Of a DNA stretch of 10,770 nucleotides, positions 1 through 7,863 are shown piece by piece. Location of the stretch: positions 1 through 10,770 of the forward strand of contig JAIPIO010000135.1 in assembly GCA_021734595.1 (NCBI GenBank). The letters are read 5' to 3'. How positions within the stretch are numbered: position 1 is the first letter of the stretch; every line of letters begins with the position of its first letter. Origin of the DNA: Kiritimatiellales bacterium (GTDB lineage Bacteria > Verrucomicrobiota > Kiritimatiellia > Kiritimatiellales > Pontiellaceae). Below the pieces are notes generated by a model. That model did no database searches. It was not told the DNA's origin and saw only the letters and a program-made list of their open reading frames with translations. Position numbers and translations under genes: made by a program.

Positions 1-752
1 TTGACTGGACGTTGCACAAAAGCTTTCTCCCCGACGAAGGCCTTTTCAGAGACCACTACAACCCGCAGTCCAAGCAGTTTGTGCATCGTCCGCATGTGGG
101 GATCGGCCGCCCGTTGCTGGATGACGGCGCTTATATCCAGGCCTATCGTCACACTGGCGAAAAACGATATCTGGATATCGCCGTACGCACAGCCGAGCGA
201 TTGCTGAAAGACGAAATGCCGCCGGGCAACTGGTTGAAATACCAACCTTGTCGCCGCCAAATCGGTTCGATCCATCCACGCCACGCCTACTGGTGGGGAC
301 GCCCCATGCTCCAACTGTGGGAAACCACTGGTGACGCAGACTGTCTGTTCGCGTTCCAGCGCAGCACAGACTGGTACGCCAGGGCCGTCCGAACCGACGG
401 CGGCATGTTTCGAGATACACGCCTCGATTTCTCCACCAGCTCGTTCGGACATTCCACCTCCGCCAGCGCCTGTGCCATGATGATGTTCATGGACGATTAT
501 CGCGAAAACAATGCCGGCCACCGCATTCCTCTGATTAAACGTACACTGGACTACTGCTTGAACATGCAATTCACAGACACACAAGACCCTAATCTCAAAG
601 GGTGTATTCTCGAAAAAATAATGCCGCCCGACGGCACCGATAGATGCCCGTTCCACATCCGGGATGTCGGTACGATTTTCTTCGTGCAGGCCCTCAGTCA
701 ATGGCTGAGTGCAGAGGCCGAACAGCACCTGGCAGCAGGGATTACTCCGTGA
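1..752 (+). CDS. C-terminal part of an alpha/alpha-toroid (six-hairpin glycosidase-like) protein
   Basis: The reading frame is already open at the window's left edge (first complete codon at base 3) and ends at TGA 750-752, so the true start lies upstream; about 249 residues are visible. I do not recognise the exact family. The visible part consists of repeated helical hairpins with spaced aromatic and small residues: one around RPLLDDGAYIQAYRHTGEKR (bases ~108-167), one around HAYWWGRPMLQLWETTGD (~282-335) and one from about base 460 to 590. This pattern is typical of (alpha/alpha)6-barrel glycosidases, polysaccharide lyases and epimerases. Trp/Tyr/His-rich stretches such as HPRHAYWW would suit a carbohydrate cleft. 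The next gene starts 65 bp downstream on the same strand and encodes a secreted glycosidase-like protein, which supports a role in polysaccharide breakdown. The last codons (AAGITP, stop) lie inside a copy of the local repeat, so the C-terminus may have been set by repeat insertion. Confidence 0.75.
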   Translation, partial: DWTLHKSFLPDEGLFRDHYNPQSKQFVHRPHVGIGRPLLDDGAYIQAYRHTGEKRYLDIAVRTAERLLKDEMPPGNWLKYQPCRRQIGSIHPRHAYWWGRPMLQLWETTGDADCLFAFQRSTDWYARAVRTDGGMFRDTRLDFSTSSFGHSTSASACAMMMFMDDYRENNAGHRIPLIKRTLDYCLNMQFTDTQDPNLKGCILEKIMPPDGTDRCPFHIRDVGTIFFVQALSQWLSAEAEQHLAAGITP

Positions 753-764
753 AACACAGGGGTT
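734..764 (+). repeat. GCAGGGAT repeat, copy R1, overlapping a stop codon
   Basis: This copy starts with AGCAGGGAT and continues with CGTGAAA and CAGGG. By eye it matches copy R2 (4329-4363) at 26 of 31 positions without gaps. It spans the end of the first gene, and the TGA stop at 750-752 is the TGA within the repeat's CGTGAAA core. It is the most diverged of the six copies and lacks the T tract. Confidence 0.65.
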
Positions 765-817
765 CGGCAAAACAACGAGCAGCGCGGAAAATAAGCACCA
801 AAGGCAAAGAAAACACC

Positions 818-3800
818 ATGAAAAAATCAATCCTACTCTTTCTCGCCCTTCTGACCTCAGGCCTGCCTGTATCCGCACGGAACATTAATGACTGGTTCAA
901 TCCACCGCCAATTCTTCACGTTCCAATGCTACAGACAGAACCAACGATCGACGGCGACATCACGGCGGCGGAGTGGCAAGGCGCCGCGCGCATTACCGGA
1001 TTTACGCTGCACAAGCAGAAAGTGTTGGCCCCGCCTTTCCTGCAGCCTTCCTGGTGGATCGCCTGGGACGAACATCATCTCTATTTCGCCCAACGCTACC
1101 CGTTTTATCCTGAGGGGACTCTGGTCGCAACAGTAAAGGAAGGCGACAAGGGCGGCGCCAACCCCGAAGCCGGTGCCAACATCGTCCGCGAGGACCATAT
1201 CGAGATTCAACTGGGCACGTTGCCCGACCGCGAGAAAATCCTGGATGAATTCTTCTTCAAGCTGGTGGTCAATCCGTACAATGCCATGGAAGACGTGCGT
1301 CGTCGTCATTCCGAGGGCTGGGCGGGCCAGGAATGGGACTCCAACGCCGACTATAAAAGCAAGGTTACAGACCAAGCCTGGACATTCGAGATCGCCATCC
1401 CGCTGCAGAGTCTGGAATACGACCTGCCGCTGAAAGACGACACGACCATTTATTGCCAGCTTGTCAGCGCATCCGATCCTGAAGGCTTCTACTCCGCGTG
1501 GGCGCCGCATGGATGGAAAGCCTGGCGCGAATTCCCCGCCCTCGTGCTGGACCGTGACGCACCGGCGATTCGAGTTGAAGACCTCGGCCCGTACGCCGAC
1601 GGCAAGCTGGATGTGGGTCTCTCTGTAGTAAACAACACCGAAGAAACGACCAACCTGACCGTCGCCGCCAGATTAACCAATATCCACGGTGAAACCGCGT
1701 TCGAAGACATGCAAGAACTTGCTGTGGCCGCTGGCGAATCGAAGTCGGTTGCGATCACGGACAATGATCTGGAACTACCCCGCGACAAGGATTTGACCTG
1801 GGATCAAAACTATCTGCGCCGCAACCAGCAGAATTCGCTGCACGTGGAAGTCGCCGGTTCCGACGGCGAGGTCCTGTTCCGCGACGACTACCGGTTCACC
1901 CCCATCCCCAACGACATCAGCGAAAATTTTCTCAAGCCCTTCGCCGCTCGTCGAAAGACCGCCAAGACACCGGTACTCAACAGCGCCTACATGCCGTATT
2001 ACAACAAGCTGGAAGTCGATGCCGACCTGGACATTCTGGGAATGAACGCGATATACAAAAAGGCGACCCGGCTTCGCGCCACCGTCGAAACCATGCTCTT
2101 CAACCAGAACGATGCCGAGCGTGCCGGACTGGTACACGCCAGGGCGGAATGGTCGGTCGATCCGGACAACCCGTTCCATGCTGTGACCGAGGTGCCGCCG
2201 CTGGCGGTCGGACAGTATGCGGTATTCCTGGCCCTGGTGGATGAAAACGGCAACATTCTACACGAAAAGGTCGAACCGTTTCGCCGCTACGACTTTCCCT
2301 GGGAACACAACCGGATCGGACTGGATACCGAACCCATCCCGCCCTTTGAACCGCTTTCCACCGGGGACGACACCGTCAAGATCTGGGGACGCGTGGTCCG
2401 TTTCGCCGACACCGGTCTGCCACGACGCATAGTTTCACAAAAAGACACTGTGGTGGAGGATAATATGCGATTGAGCGGTGTCGTGAACGGCGAACCTGTC
2501 GAATTACAAAAAGCGGGACCTTTTTCCTGGCGTGAGACCGAAAACGGCCGCGTGACGGGTGGCGGCACCGGATGGCTCGGCGACCTCCCGGTCAAGATCG
2601 ACAATGTCACAGAATATGACGGATTCATGGAATTCCGCATCACTTTCGAACCCGAAAGCAAGACAGAACTTGACGACGTGCGCCTCACGATCTCCCTGCC
2701 CGAGCGCGCGGTCAACTGCTACATTGTGCAGGAGCCGACCGCCCAAGTCGGCGCCTATGGTGCGATCCCCGAAGAACCGGGTGTTTTCTGGAACAGCCAA
2801 CGGATGACCGGCGCCGCGAACATCAAAGGGAAGTTCCTACCAAACCTGTACATCGGCAACGGCGATACCGGCTTGATCTACACTGCCGTGTCCGACCAGG
2901 GCTGGATTTTGGATTACGACAAGCCCAGCAGTTGGCTTGAACGCACGGACAACGGCGTTGATTTCGTCCTGCACTTGGTCAACACCTCCGCCATCATCGA
3001 CAAACCGCGAACGCTGAGTTTCATTCTGCAACCCGTACCCGTGAAACCATTGCCCCCGGACTACCGGCGGCAGCATGGCAATCTGGGCTATGATGAACCG
3101 CGCCGGTTCCGGAGCAACTATCTCGCAGGCTACGGCGGTGGCAGCAACACCTGCGGGGGTACCGGCCCGGGCGTGGATGTGCTGACGATCTACGACCCTG
3201 TCGACTGGGAAGTCATGCGCGATCAAAACCTGGTCTACAAACGCGAAGGCTGGCCGGACTACAACATACCCACACACCGCTATGCGACAACCACTGTCAT
3301 GGGACTTGGCATGCGCGAGTTTGAAACCTATTCCGGCGAATGGTCGGGCAAGACGCACATCGATCCGCATCCCATGGGCGGCTACAACAAAAGGATGACG
3401 CCGTTCGGTACGTTCACTCCGGAAGAGGGCACGCGGCAATGGGCGGACATGACCCAGTCGAACGTCGACATGCGTGTCTGGGCGTTCGACCAGCATCAGC
3501 GCAAGGCGGGCATTAACGGCTATCACTGGGACCACACCGTTTTTTGGTCGTCCGGAAGCCTGATCAAAGGCACGGCCTATCAAAAGGAGAACGGCGAAAT
3601 TCAGGGCACCAACAACATCCTGCTCTTCCGCCAATTGTTCAAACGCATGGCCAACGTCGCCTATCGCAACGCCATGCTCAACTGGCAGGGACGCTACGCG
3701 CCCGGCATCACCCCGATCTGCGCCTTCGCCTCGCAATTGACCTTAGTCGAAGCCGTGTGGTACTGCAAGGGCTATGACCAGTTCGAACGCTTCGGCTCGC

Positions 3801-4318
3801 TCGCTCGCTATCGCGCCCGTTGTGGGCGCTGGCAGGGGTTGCCCGCCTATCATTACGCCAGCGTTCAGGACCGTGCCGCCGAGTATCCCCATCAGTCTCG
3901 CAGCGTCGTCGGCCTGGCGCTTCTGCATGATGTCGGCGCGGTCGGCCATCGCATCAACCAGTCGATCTATGAAAGGCTGGTGCCCGCATTGCAGGCTGTG
4001 GACTACTACAATGCCGACACCGAATTCATCCCCTACTGGCGCAGCGGCAAGTACGTGACCGCCAGCGCCGACGGACGCAAGATGCCGGTTTCCATCTACC
4101 TCGACCCCGACGCCTACGAGGGTCCGAAAGCGCTACTGGTCCTGTTCAACGACACGGATGACGATGCCGACATCGAGATCGAGATCCACGCCCCGGCACT
4201 GCTCGACAAACAAGCCCCGGACACCGTCTATGCAGCGGAGACCAAGAAGAAATTCGGGGATGGTCCGGTGGCCACCCACTGCAAACGTCACGATTATCAA
4301 TTGATCTTGGTGCAGTGA
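818..4318 (+). CDS. Secreted CBM9-like / GH123-N-like (DUF6067-type) glycosidase-like protein, paralog 1
   Basis: This 1166-residue protein is probably exported and acts on a polysaccharide. The ATG at 818 is chosen because it opens a clear type I signal peptide (KK, hydrophobic core, PVSA cleavage near residue 20); the frame is open further up but would overlap the previous gene and bury the signal. Only a weak AAAGG lies about 13 bp upstream. Residues ~38-245 resemble a CBM9-like domain (TIDGDITAAEW, then WWIAWDEHHLYFA near 79, then EDHIEIQL and FEIAIP). A beta-rich linker follows. Residues ~490-745 resemble the GH123 N-terminal domain (DUF6067), opening with FPWEHNRIG (493-501) and PPFEP. 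Residues ~750-1166 form a glycosidase-like domain carrying YHWDHT, with Asp905 a candidate active-site residue, and a beta-rich tail. The canonical GH123 Asp-Glu pair is not seen at this position. It is followed by two paralogs. Substrate unknown; the domain assignments are from memory of the families, not a search. Confidence 0.85.
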   Translation: MKKSILLFLALLTSGLPVSARNINDWFNPPPILHVPMLQTEPTIDGDITAAEWQGAARITGFTLHKQKVLAPPFLQPSWWIAWDEHHLYFAQRYPFYPEGTLVATVKEGDKGGANPEAGANIVREDHIEIQLGTLPDREKILDEFFFKLVVNPYNAMEDVRRRHSEGWAGQEWDSNADYKSKVTDQAWTFEIAIPLQSLEYDLPLKDDTTIYCQLVSASDPEGFYSAWAPHGWKAWREFPALVLDRDAPAIRVEDLGPYADGKLDVGLSVVNNTEETTNLTVAARLTNIHGETAFEDMQELAVAAGESKSVAITDNDLELPRDKDLTWDQNYLRRNQQNSLHVEVAGSDGEVLFRDDYRFTPIPNDISENFLKPFAARRKTAKTPVLNSAYMPYYNKLEVDADLDILGMNAIYKKATRLRATVETMLFNQNDAERAGLVHARAEWSVDPDNPFHAVTEVPPLAVGQYAVFLALVDENGNILHEKVEPFRRYDFPWEHNRIGLDTEPIPPFEPLSTGDDTVKIWGRVVRFADTGLPRRIVSQKDTVVEDNMRLSGVVNGEPVELQKAGPFSWRETENGRVTGGGTGWLGDLPVKIDNVTEYDGFMEFRITFEPESKTELDDVRLTISLPERAVNCYIVQEPTAQVGAYGAIPEEPGVFWNSQRMTGAANIKGKFLPNLYIGNGDTGLIYTAVSDQGWILDYDKPSSWLERTDNGVDFVLHLVNTSAIIDKPRTLSFILQPVPVKPLPPDYRRQHGNLGYDEPRRFRSNYLAGYGGGSNTCGGTGPGVDVLTIYDPVDWEVMRDQNLVYKREGWPDYNIPTHRYATTTVMGLGMREFETYSGEWSGKTHIDPHPMGGYNKRMTPFGTFTPEEGTRQWADMTQSNVDMRVWAFDQHQRKAGINGYHWDHTVFWSSGSLIKGTAYQKENGEIQGTNNILLFRQLFKRMANVAYRNAMLNWQGRYAPGITPICAFASQLTLVEAVWYCKGYDQFERFGSLARYRARCGRWQGLPAYHYASVQDRAAEYPHQSRSVVGLALLHDVGAVGHRINQSIYERLVPALQAVDYYNADTEFIPYWRSGKYVTASADGRKMPVSIYLDPDAYEGPKALLVLFNDTDDDADIEIEIHAPALLDKQAPDTVYAAETKKKFGDGPVATHCKRHDYQLILVQ

Positions 4319-4328
4319 TTTATGGTCG

Positions 4329-4363
4329 AGCAGGGATGACTGCGTGAAAGGCAGGGATTTTTT
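4329..4363 (+). repeat. GCAGGGAT repeat, copy R2
   Basis: The copy begins 11 bp after the stop codon of the 818-4318 gene. It has AGCAGGGAT at 4329, a CGTGAAA core, a second GCAGGGAT at 4351-4358 and a six-T tract (4358-4363). It is the reverse complement of the R3-R6 type apart from several substitutions, so it forms an inverted repeat with R3 and R4, about 48 bp away from R3. It could pair with either copy in RNA. The roughly 48 bp between R2 and R3 (4364-4411) is AT-rich at first; I see no gene or convincing promoter in it. Confidence 0.75.
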
Positions 4364-4411
4364 CAACCTCAACAAATATTTATTTCCACCCAAAATGACT
4401 TCCAACCCCCC

Positions 4412-4448
4412 AAAAAACATCCCTGCATTTCGCGAAGCAATCCCTGCC
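4412..4448 (-). repeat. GCAGGGAT repeat, copy R3
   Basis: Read on the minus strand it has GCAGGGAT, GCTTCGCGAAATGC, GCAGGGATG and a six-T tract. The centre TTCGCGAA is a perfect 8-bp palindrome. It lies in the leader of the 4513 gene and is followed 48 bp later by a near-identical copy R4, making a tandem pair. Confidence 0.85.
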
Positions 4449-4459
4449 ATCACCCACCC

Positions 4460-4496
4460 AAAAAACATCCCTCGTATTTCGCGAAGCAATCCCTGC
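4460..4496 (-). repeat. GCAGGGAT repeat, copy R4
   Basis: This is the second unit of the tandem pair in the 4513 gene leader. It differs from R3 in a short segment (CGTA in place of GCA on the plus strand, a one-base length change) and otherwise repeats it, including the TTCGCGAA centre and the A/T tract. It ends 7 bp before the AGGA of the ribosome binding site. Confidence 0.85.
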
Positions 4497-4502
4497 TCTA
4501 AA

Positions 4503-4506
4503 AGGA
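4503..4506 (+). promoter_or_regulatory. Ribosome binding site (AGGA) for the 4513 gene
   Basis: AGGA lies 6 bp before the ATG at 4513 in an A-rich context, ideal Shine-Dalgarno spacing, and fixes that start. The same site is present in the duplicated leader at 7854-7857. Confidence 0.75.
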
Positions 4507-4512
4507 ATCCCA

Positions 4513-7500
4513 ATGAAAAAAATCCTTCATCTCATCGTCGTCATGGCCGCCACCACTGTACTCCACGCAGCCCCGCCGCTCGACAGAGTCCTTTTCGAGG
4601 AAGACTTCGAAAACGGCTTCAATGCGGACTGGAAAGCGGTTTCACCCGACATTGAAATCGTGCCGGAAGACCCGGCCGATCCAGACGGCAACCAGGTTGT
4701 TCGTCTCACGAACAGAGGACAGATCCTGGCCGGTCCCTGGGTGAAGCCACGCGACTGGCGTACTGCCGAAGAACTTGCCGACAAGCTTGAAACATGGGAC
4801 GATTATGAACTCAGCTTCCGGTTTCGTATTGCGCACATTCCCAAATTGTTAAAGTCACCGCCGCGGACGCGAGGCGGAATCTTTCGGATCTACTGGCGAG
4901 TCAATCCCGTTGAAGAGAACCCCGGCGAAAGCTATCATCTCGAATTCCGTTGGAATCACCGCGACGGCAATTGGTCTCTGCAGGGACCGCTGATATCCTG
5001 GGATGGGCGCGACGAGAACCCGAGTACACTTGATGAAATGGGTCCGGCCGGCGGCAAGGTGGATGACACCTGGCACACGTTTAAATTGACGGTTCAGGGC
5101 GATACCATGACCACGATGTTCGACGGGGACTTTCATAAACGCGTTCGCGACGTCCGCATCCCCCACGGCGTCATCGCCTTCAATACGATGTGGGGGTCGC
5201 GTATAGACCCAGGCTATGTCGAACTGGACGACATCCGGGTGACCGCCATCAGCGACCCTGACAAGGGTCCCCGCCTCACTGCGGAACAACGGCTTCACGC
5301 CGGCTTGGCCCGCGGCTGTCTGTTCGCCTATTACCCGTCGCGCAACGAAATCTACACCACCTTCGATTTCAGCCGTTCCCGTATTTACGACCGACGGGCT
5401 GTGGCACTCGCCCAGACCTTTACCGCTGCCACCGTACAGGTTCGCAGCTCGTCGAATACGGTAGCGGAGACCCGCGTGCCCCTGTCCGGTGGAAGCAGCG
5501 CCGAAACCAGATTGCACGTGCCGCGACTCACTCCGGACACCAAAATCCGCTTCACATTGGAGGGGCCGGACAAGACGGTCACGGTCGAAAAACCGCTACC
5601 TCGTGAATATTTCCCGTGGGAAGAGAACACTCTCGGCATCACGCCGAAAATCTACCCGCCCTTCACCCCCGTGGAAATCGAGGACAAAACGGTGAAGGTC
5701 GTCCAGCGACAACTCGAAATGAACGGGTTCGGCCTCTGGGATTCTGCGATCAGCCAGGGACGCGAACTATTGGCCGCGCCGATGACTCTCAACGCCATCA
5801 CTGCCGACGGCGATGTCATGGCGTGGAACCATTCCGTCAAGCTCGCCGAGCATACCCCTCAGAAGGCCGTATTTCAAGGGATGGCATCGAGTAAAACCAT
5901 CCGCGTCGAAAGTCGTTCGACTGTGGAATTCGACGGATGCATGAAAATCAAAATGAGCATGGAACCGCTGAATGACCCCCTGAAAATTGAGCGCCTATGG
6001 CTCGATATTCCCCTGCGAGACCGGGAAATGCCGCTGTTTCATGCCTATGTCGATGGCATTCGCATCAACCAAGCCGGGTCCACACCGCCCGGTGACGGTG
6101 TGATATGGCGGAGTAATGACGCCAAACGCCGGAGCGATTGGCAGAACAGTTTCTGTCCGTATATATGGCTTGGCGCCGAGGAGCGTGGCCTGGCCTGGTT
6201 CGCCGAGAACGACCGCGGCTGGCTCACCGTCAAAGACGACCGGAAGATCCCCGTGCAGGAAATCATCCGCGAGGGCGACCGACTCACTCTCCGGGTTTAT
6301 CTGGTAAACCACCCCGCTGTCTTAAACGAGCGACGGGAAATGGTCTTCGGCCTGCAGGCCTCGCCGGTCAAGCCAATGCCGGAGAACTGGCGAGCACGCA
6401 GTGATGCCATGCCGGTCATCTCCGGGCCGGTCAACCCCTGGGGCGGCCTCAGCTGTTCCTACAAAGGGCCATACCAAGGTGACTGGAGCGTGGTTGACCG
6501 CATCTGCGCCGCTCACTTCACCAACGACCTCGACGAGGAATGGCTCGCCGCCTACGTCGCCGAACACAACCCGCCACCCGTCCAAGGCCGCTGGCCGTGG
6601 GCGGACAGCATCCGTAAGTTCGTCGATAAATGGGCCGTTCCGCGCCGGCCGCGGCCCGCATTCGTGTACGCCGAAGAAATGGCCGCCTGCACCCTGCAAC
6701 GACCGTGGTGTGCGTTTCAGGACGAATGGACCATCTCCAACGAATACACCCAGCGCAAATGCCGAAGCGATGAAGAATTCCACAAGGGTCCCACCCCATC
6801 CTCCGCGCGCAGCAATTTTTGCCACTCCTACCAGGACTACGCACTGTGGTATCACAATGAATGGCTCAAACGCGGCGTGAGCCTGTACTGGGACAACTCG
6901 CATTCCGTCGCTTCCAAAAGCCTGCGAAACTCGGCGGCATACGTCACCGGGACGGGGACCATCCAACCGGCCACAAACATCTGGAACCAGCGCGAGTACA
7001 TGCGCCGCACCTGGAATCTTCTCCAGTACTGGAAGCGTCACCAGCCGCACATCGTCGAGTGGTCCATCCACCGAACGAACAGCCAAATTCTCCCCTTGCA
7101 CGGTTGGGCCACGGTCAGTCTCGACCTGGAATGGAGCGCCCGCTATCGGAAGCCATTTCCACCGGACGAAATCCGAACCACGGTCATGGGCCTGCAAACC
7201 GGCGTTTTCGGGCACGATCACCGGGCGTTGTTCGGTAAGATCAACCCGACAATGCTGGAATACGCCGAGGATCATCCCTTGTGGCCAGGACGGGCCTCCT
7301 GGGGCATGCGTATGGTACACGAGATATCCCGGCGCTCACGGGTGACCCCGGGTTTCGCCCCCGAGGCGGCCGAAGCCCTCGAGCAAATCATGGTTGATTT
7401 CGGCTATGGAACCAAGGATGTTACGGTTCACAACTACTGGGCTGAAAACCCAGTACTTAAGCTTGACAATGACCAGGTAAAATGGCTCGCACTGGCTGAT

Positions 7501-7710
7501 CCGGCAGACCAAAAAATGCTGATCGTGCTGGCCAGTTGGGCGGAGGACGAAGTGCCCCTGCGGATAACCCTCGACCGACGCGCGTTGGGTTTCACCCCCG
7601 CTGTCGCCTTCGATGCCGAGAGCGGCGAGAAAGTCGCCACGATTGACGACGGAACCCTCCACGTAACCATGCCGCCCGTCTATGGGGTCAGGGTGCTGGA
7701 AATCAAATAG
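4513..7710 (+). CDS. Secreted concanavalin-like / GH123-N-like (DUF6067-type) glycosidase-like protein, paralog 2
   Basis: This 1065-residue protein begins with a type I signal peptide (MKKILHLIVV core, cleavage near LHAA at residues 17-20). Residues ~25-245 look like a concanavalin A/LamG-like jelly-roll: an EDFENGF opening, then YELSFRFRI, YHLEFRW and a closing VELDDIRV. This replaces the CBM9-like module of the neighbours. Residues ~250-360 hold the same beta-rich linker as the paralogs (AYYPSRNEI). Residues ~360-625 resemble the GH123 N-terminal domain with FPWEENTLG at 367-375, then PPFTP. Residues ~640-970 form the glycosidase-like domain with LYWDNSHS; Asp794 aligns with Asp905 and Asp917 of the neighbours. 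A C-terminal beta-sandwich follows, as in many glycosidases. It likely binds and acts on an extracellular glycan; the substrate is not readable. The start is secure (AGGA six bases upstream). The leader and signal peptide are near-copies of those of the next gene, although the mature N-termini differ. Confidence 0.86.
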   Translation: MKKILHLIVVMAATTVLHAAPPLDRVLFEEDFENGFNADWKAVSPDIEIVPEDPADPDGNQVVRLTNRGQILAGPWVKPRDWRTAEELADKLETWDDYELSFRFRIAHIPKLLKSPPRTRGGIFRIYWRVNPVEENPGESYHLEFRWNHRDGNWSLQGPLISWDGRDENPSTLDEMGPAGGKVDDTWHTFKLTVQGDTMTTMFDGDFHKRVRDVRIPHGVIAFNTMWGSRIDPGYVELDDIRVTAISDPDKGPRLTAEQRLHAGLARGCLFAYYPSRNEIYTTFDFSRSRIYDRRAVALAQTFTAATVQVRSSSNTVAETRVPLSGGSSAETRLHVPRLTPDTKIRFTLEGPDKTVTVEKPLPREYFPWEENTLGITPKIYPPFTPVEIEDKTVKVVQRQLEMNGFGLWDSAISQGRELLAAPMTLNAITADGDVMAWNHSVKLAEHTPQKAVFQGMASSKTIRVESRSTVEFDGCMKIKMSMEPLNDPLKIERLWLDIPLRDREMPLFHAYVDGIRINQAGSTPPGDGVIWRSNDAKRRSDWQNSFCPYIWLGAEERGLAWFAENDRGWLTVKDDRKIPVQEIIREGDRLTLRVYLVNHPAVLNERREMVFGLQASPVKPMPENWRARSDAMPVISGPVNPWGGLSCSYKGPYQGDWSVVDRICAAHFTNDLDEEWLAAYVAEHNPPPVQGRWPWADSIRKFVDKWAVPRRPRPAFVYAEEMAACTLQRPWCAFQDEWTISNEYTQRKCRSDEEFHKGPTPSSARSNFCHSYQDYALWYHNEWLKRGVSLYWDNSHSVASKSLRNSAAYVTGTGTIQPATNIWNQREYMRRTWNLLQYWKRHQPHIVEWSIHRTNSQILPLHGWATVSLDLEWSARYRKPFPPDEIRTTVMGLQTGVFGHDHRALFGKINPTMLEYAEDHPLWPGRASWGMRMVHEISRRSRVTPGFAPEAAEALEQIMVDFGYGTKDVTVHNYWAENPVLKLDNDQVKWLALADPADQKMLIVLASWAEDEVPLRITLDRRALGFTPAVAFDAESGEKVATIDDGTLHVTMPPVYGVRVLEIK

Positions 7711-7761
7711 AATAGGCGAAAGAAAACCTGGACAAGGCCCCCTCTCATGCCACAACACCCC

Positions 7762-7799
7762 AAAAAAACATCCCTGCATTTCGCGAAGCAATCCCTGCC
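7762..7799 (-). repeat. GCAGGGAT repeat, copy R5
   Basis: It is identical to R3 except that the A tract has seven instead of six bases. It lies in the leader of the 7864 gene as the first unit of a tandem pair. No R2-like inverted partner is present between 7711 and 7761; I see no gene or terminator in that stretch. Confidence 0.85.
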
Positions 7800-7810
7800 A
7801 TCACCCACCC

Positions 7811-7847
7811 AAAAAACATCCCTCGTATTTCGCGAAGCAATCCCTGC
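7811..7847 (-). repeat. GCAGGGAT repeat, copy R6
   Basis: It is identical to R4, including the CGTA variant, which shows that the R3-R4 pair was copied as a unit rather than each repeat arriving separately. Confidence 0.85.
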
Positions 7848-7853
7848 TCTAAA

Positions 7854-7857
7854 AGGA
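7854..7857 (+). promoter_or_regulatory. Ribosome binding site (AGGA) for the 7864 gene
   Basis: AGGA lies 6 bp before the ATG at 7864, in the same context as the site at 4503-4506. It supports the start codon chosen for a gene whose stop lies outside the window. Confidence 0.75.
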
Positions 7858-7863
7858 ATCCCA

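Larger units (their letters stand above)
4412..4571 (+). repeat. 160-bp leader plus signal-peptide cassette, copy A
   Basis: This block matches 7763-7922 at 156 of 160 positions by direct comparison. The first 115 bp (4412-4526), covering repeats R3 and R4, the ribosome binding site and the first 14 coding bases, are identical. The four differences (4527, 4559, 4566, 4569) all fall in signal-peptide codons; three are silent and one changes Val16 to Ala. Similarity fades after codon 22, where the two mature proteins begin with unrelated domains. Confidence 0.92.

Noticed and set aside
644..817. In-frame upstream extension of the 818 gene to a start at 644
   Set aside because: It would overlap the previous gene by about 109 bp, has no signal-like sequence of its own, and would bury a clear signal peptide that starts at 818.
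2837..3736. Long open frame of 299 codons on the minus strand
   Set aside because: It lies opposite the GH123-N-like and catalytic parts of the 818-4318 gene, has no recognisable domain and low-complexity composition. It is a shadow of a GC-rich gene.
4329..4363. Rho-independent terminator after the 818 gene
   Set aside because: There is a T tract, but the preceding GCAGGGAT boxes are direct repeats and do not form a hairpin on their own; pairing with R3 or R4 lies downstream of the T tract.
4364..4411. Sigma-70 promoter in the AT-rich stretch before the 4513 gene
   Set aside because: No pair of -35 and -10 boxes at proper spacing was convincing.
4412..4496. CRISPR array
   Set aside because: Only two units with an ~11-bp gap, and the whole pair is copied intact at 7762-7847; there are no unique spacers and no cas genes.
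4133..4513. Minus-strand small protein reading through the repeats (GIASRNAGMFF-like segments), also at 7680-7907
   Set aside because: The similar peptides come from translating the repeat copies themselves; most of each frame is antisense to confirmed genes or spacer sequence.
6322..7320. Minus-strand open frame of 332 codons
   Set aside because: It is antisense to the well-supported 4513-7710 gene; no family signature or ribosome binding site was seen.
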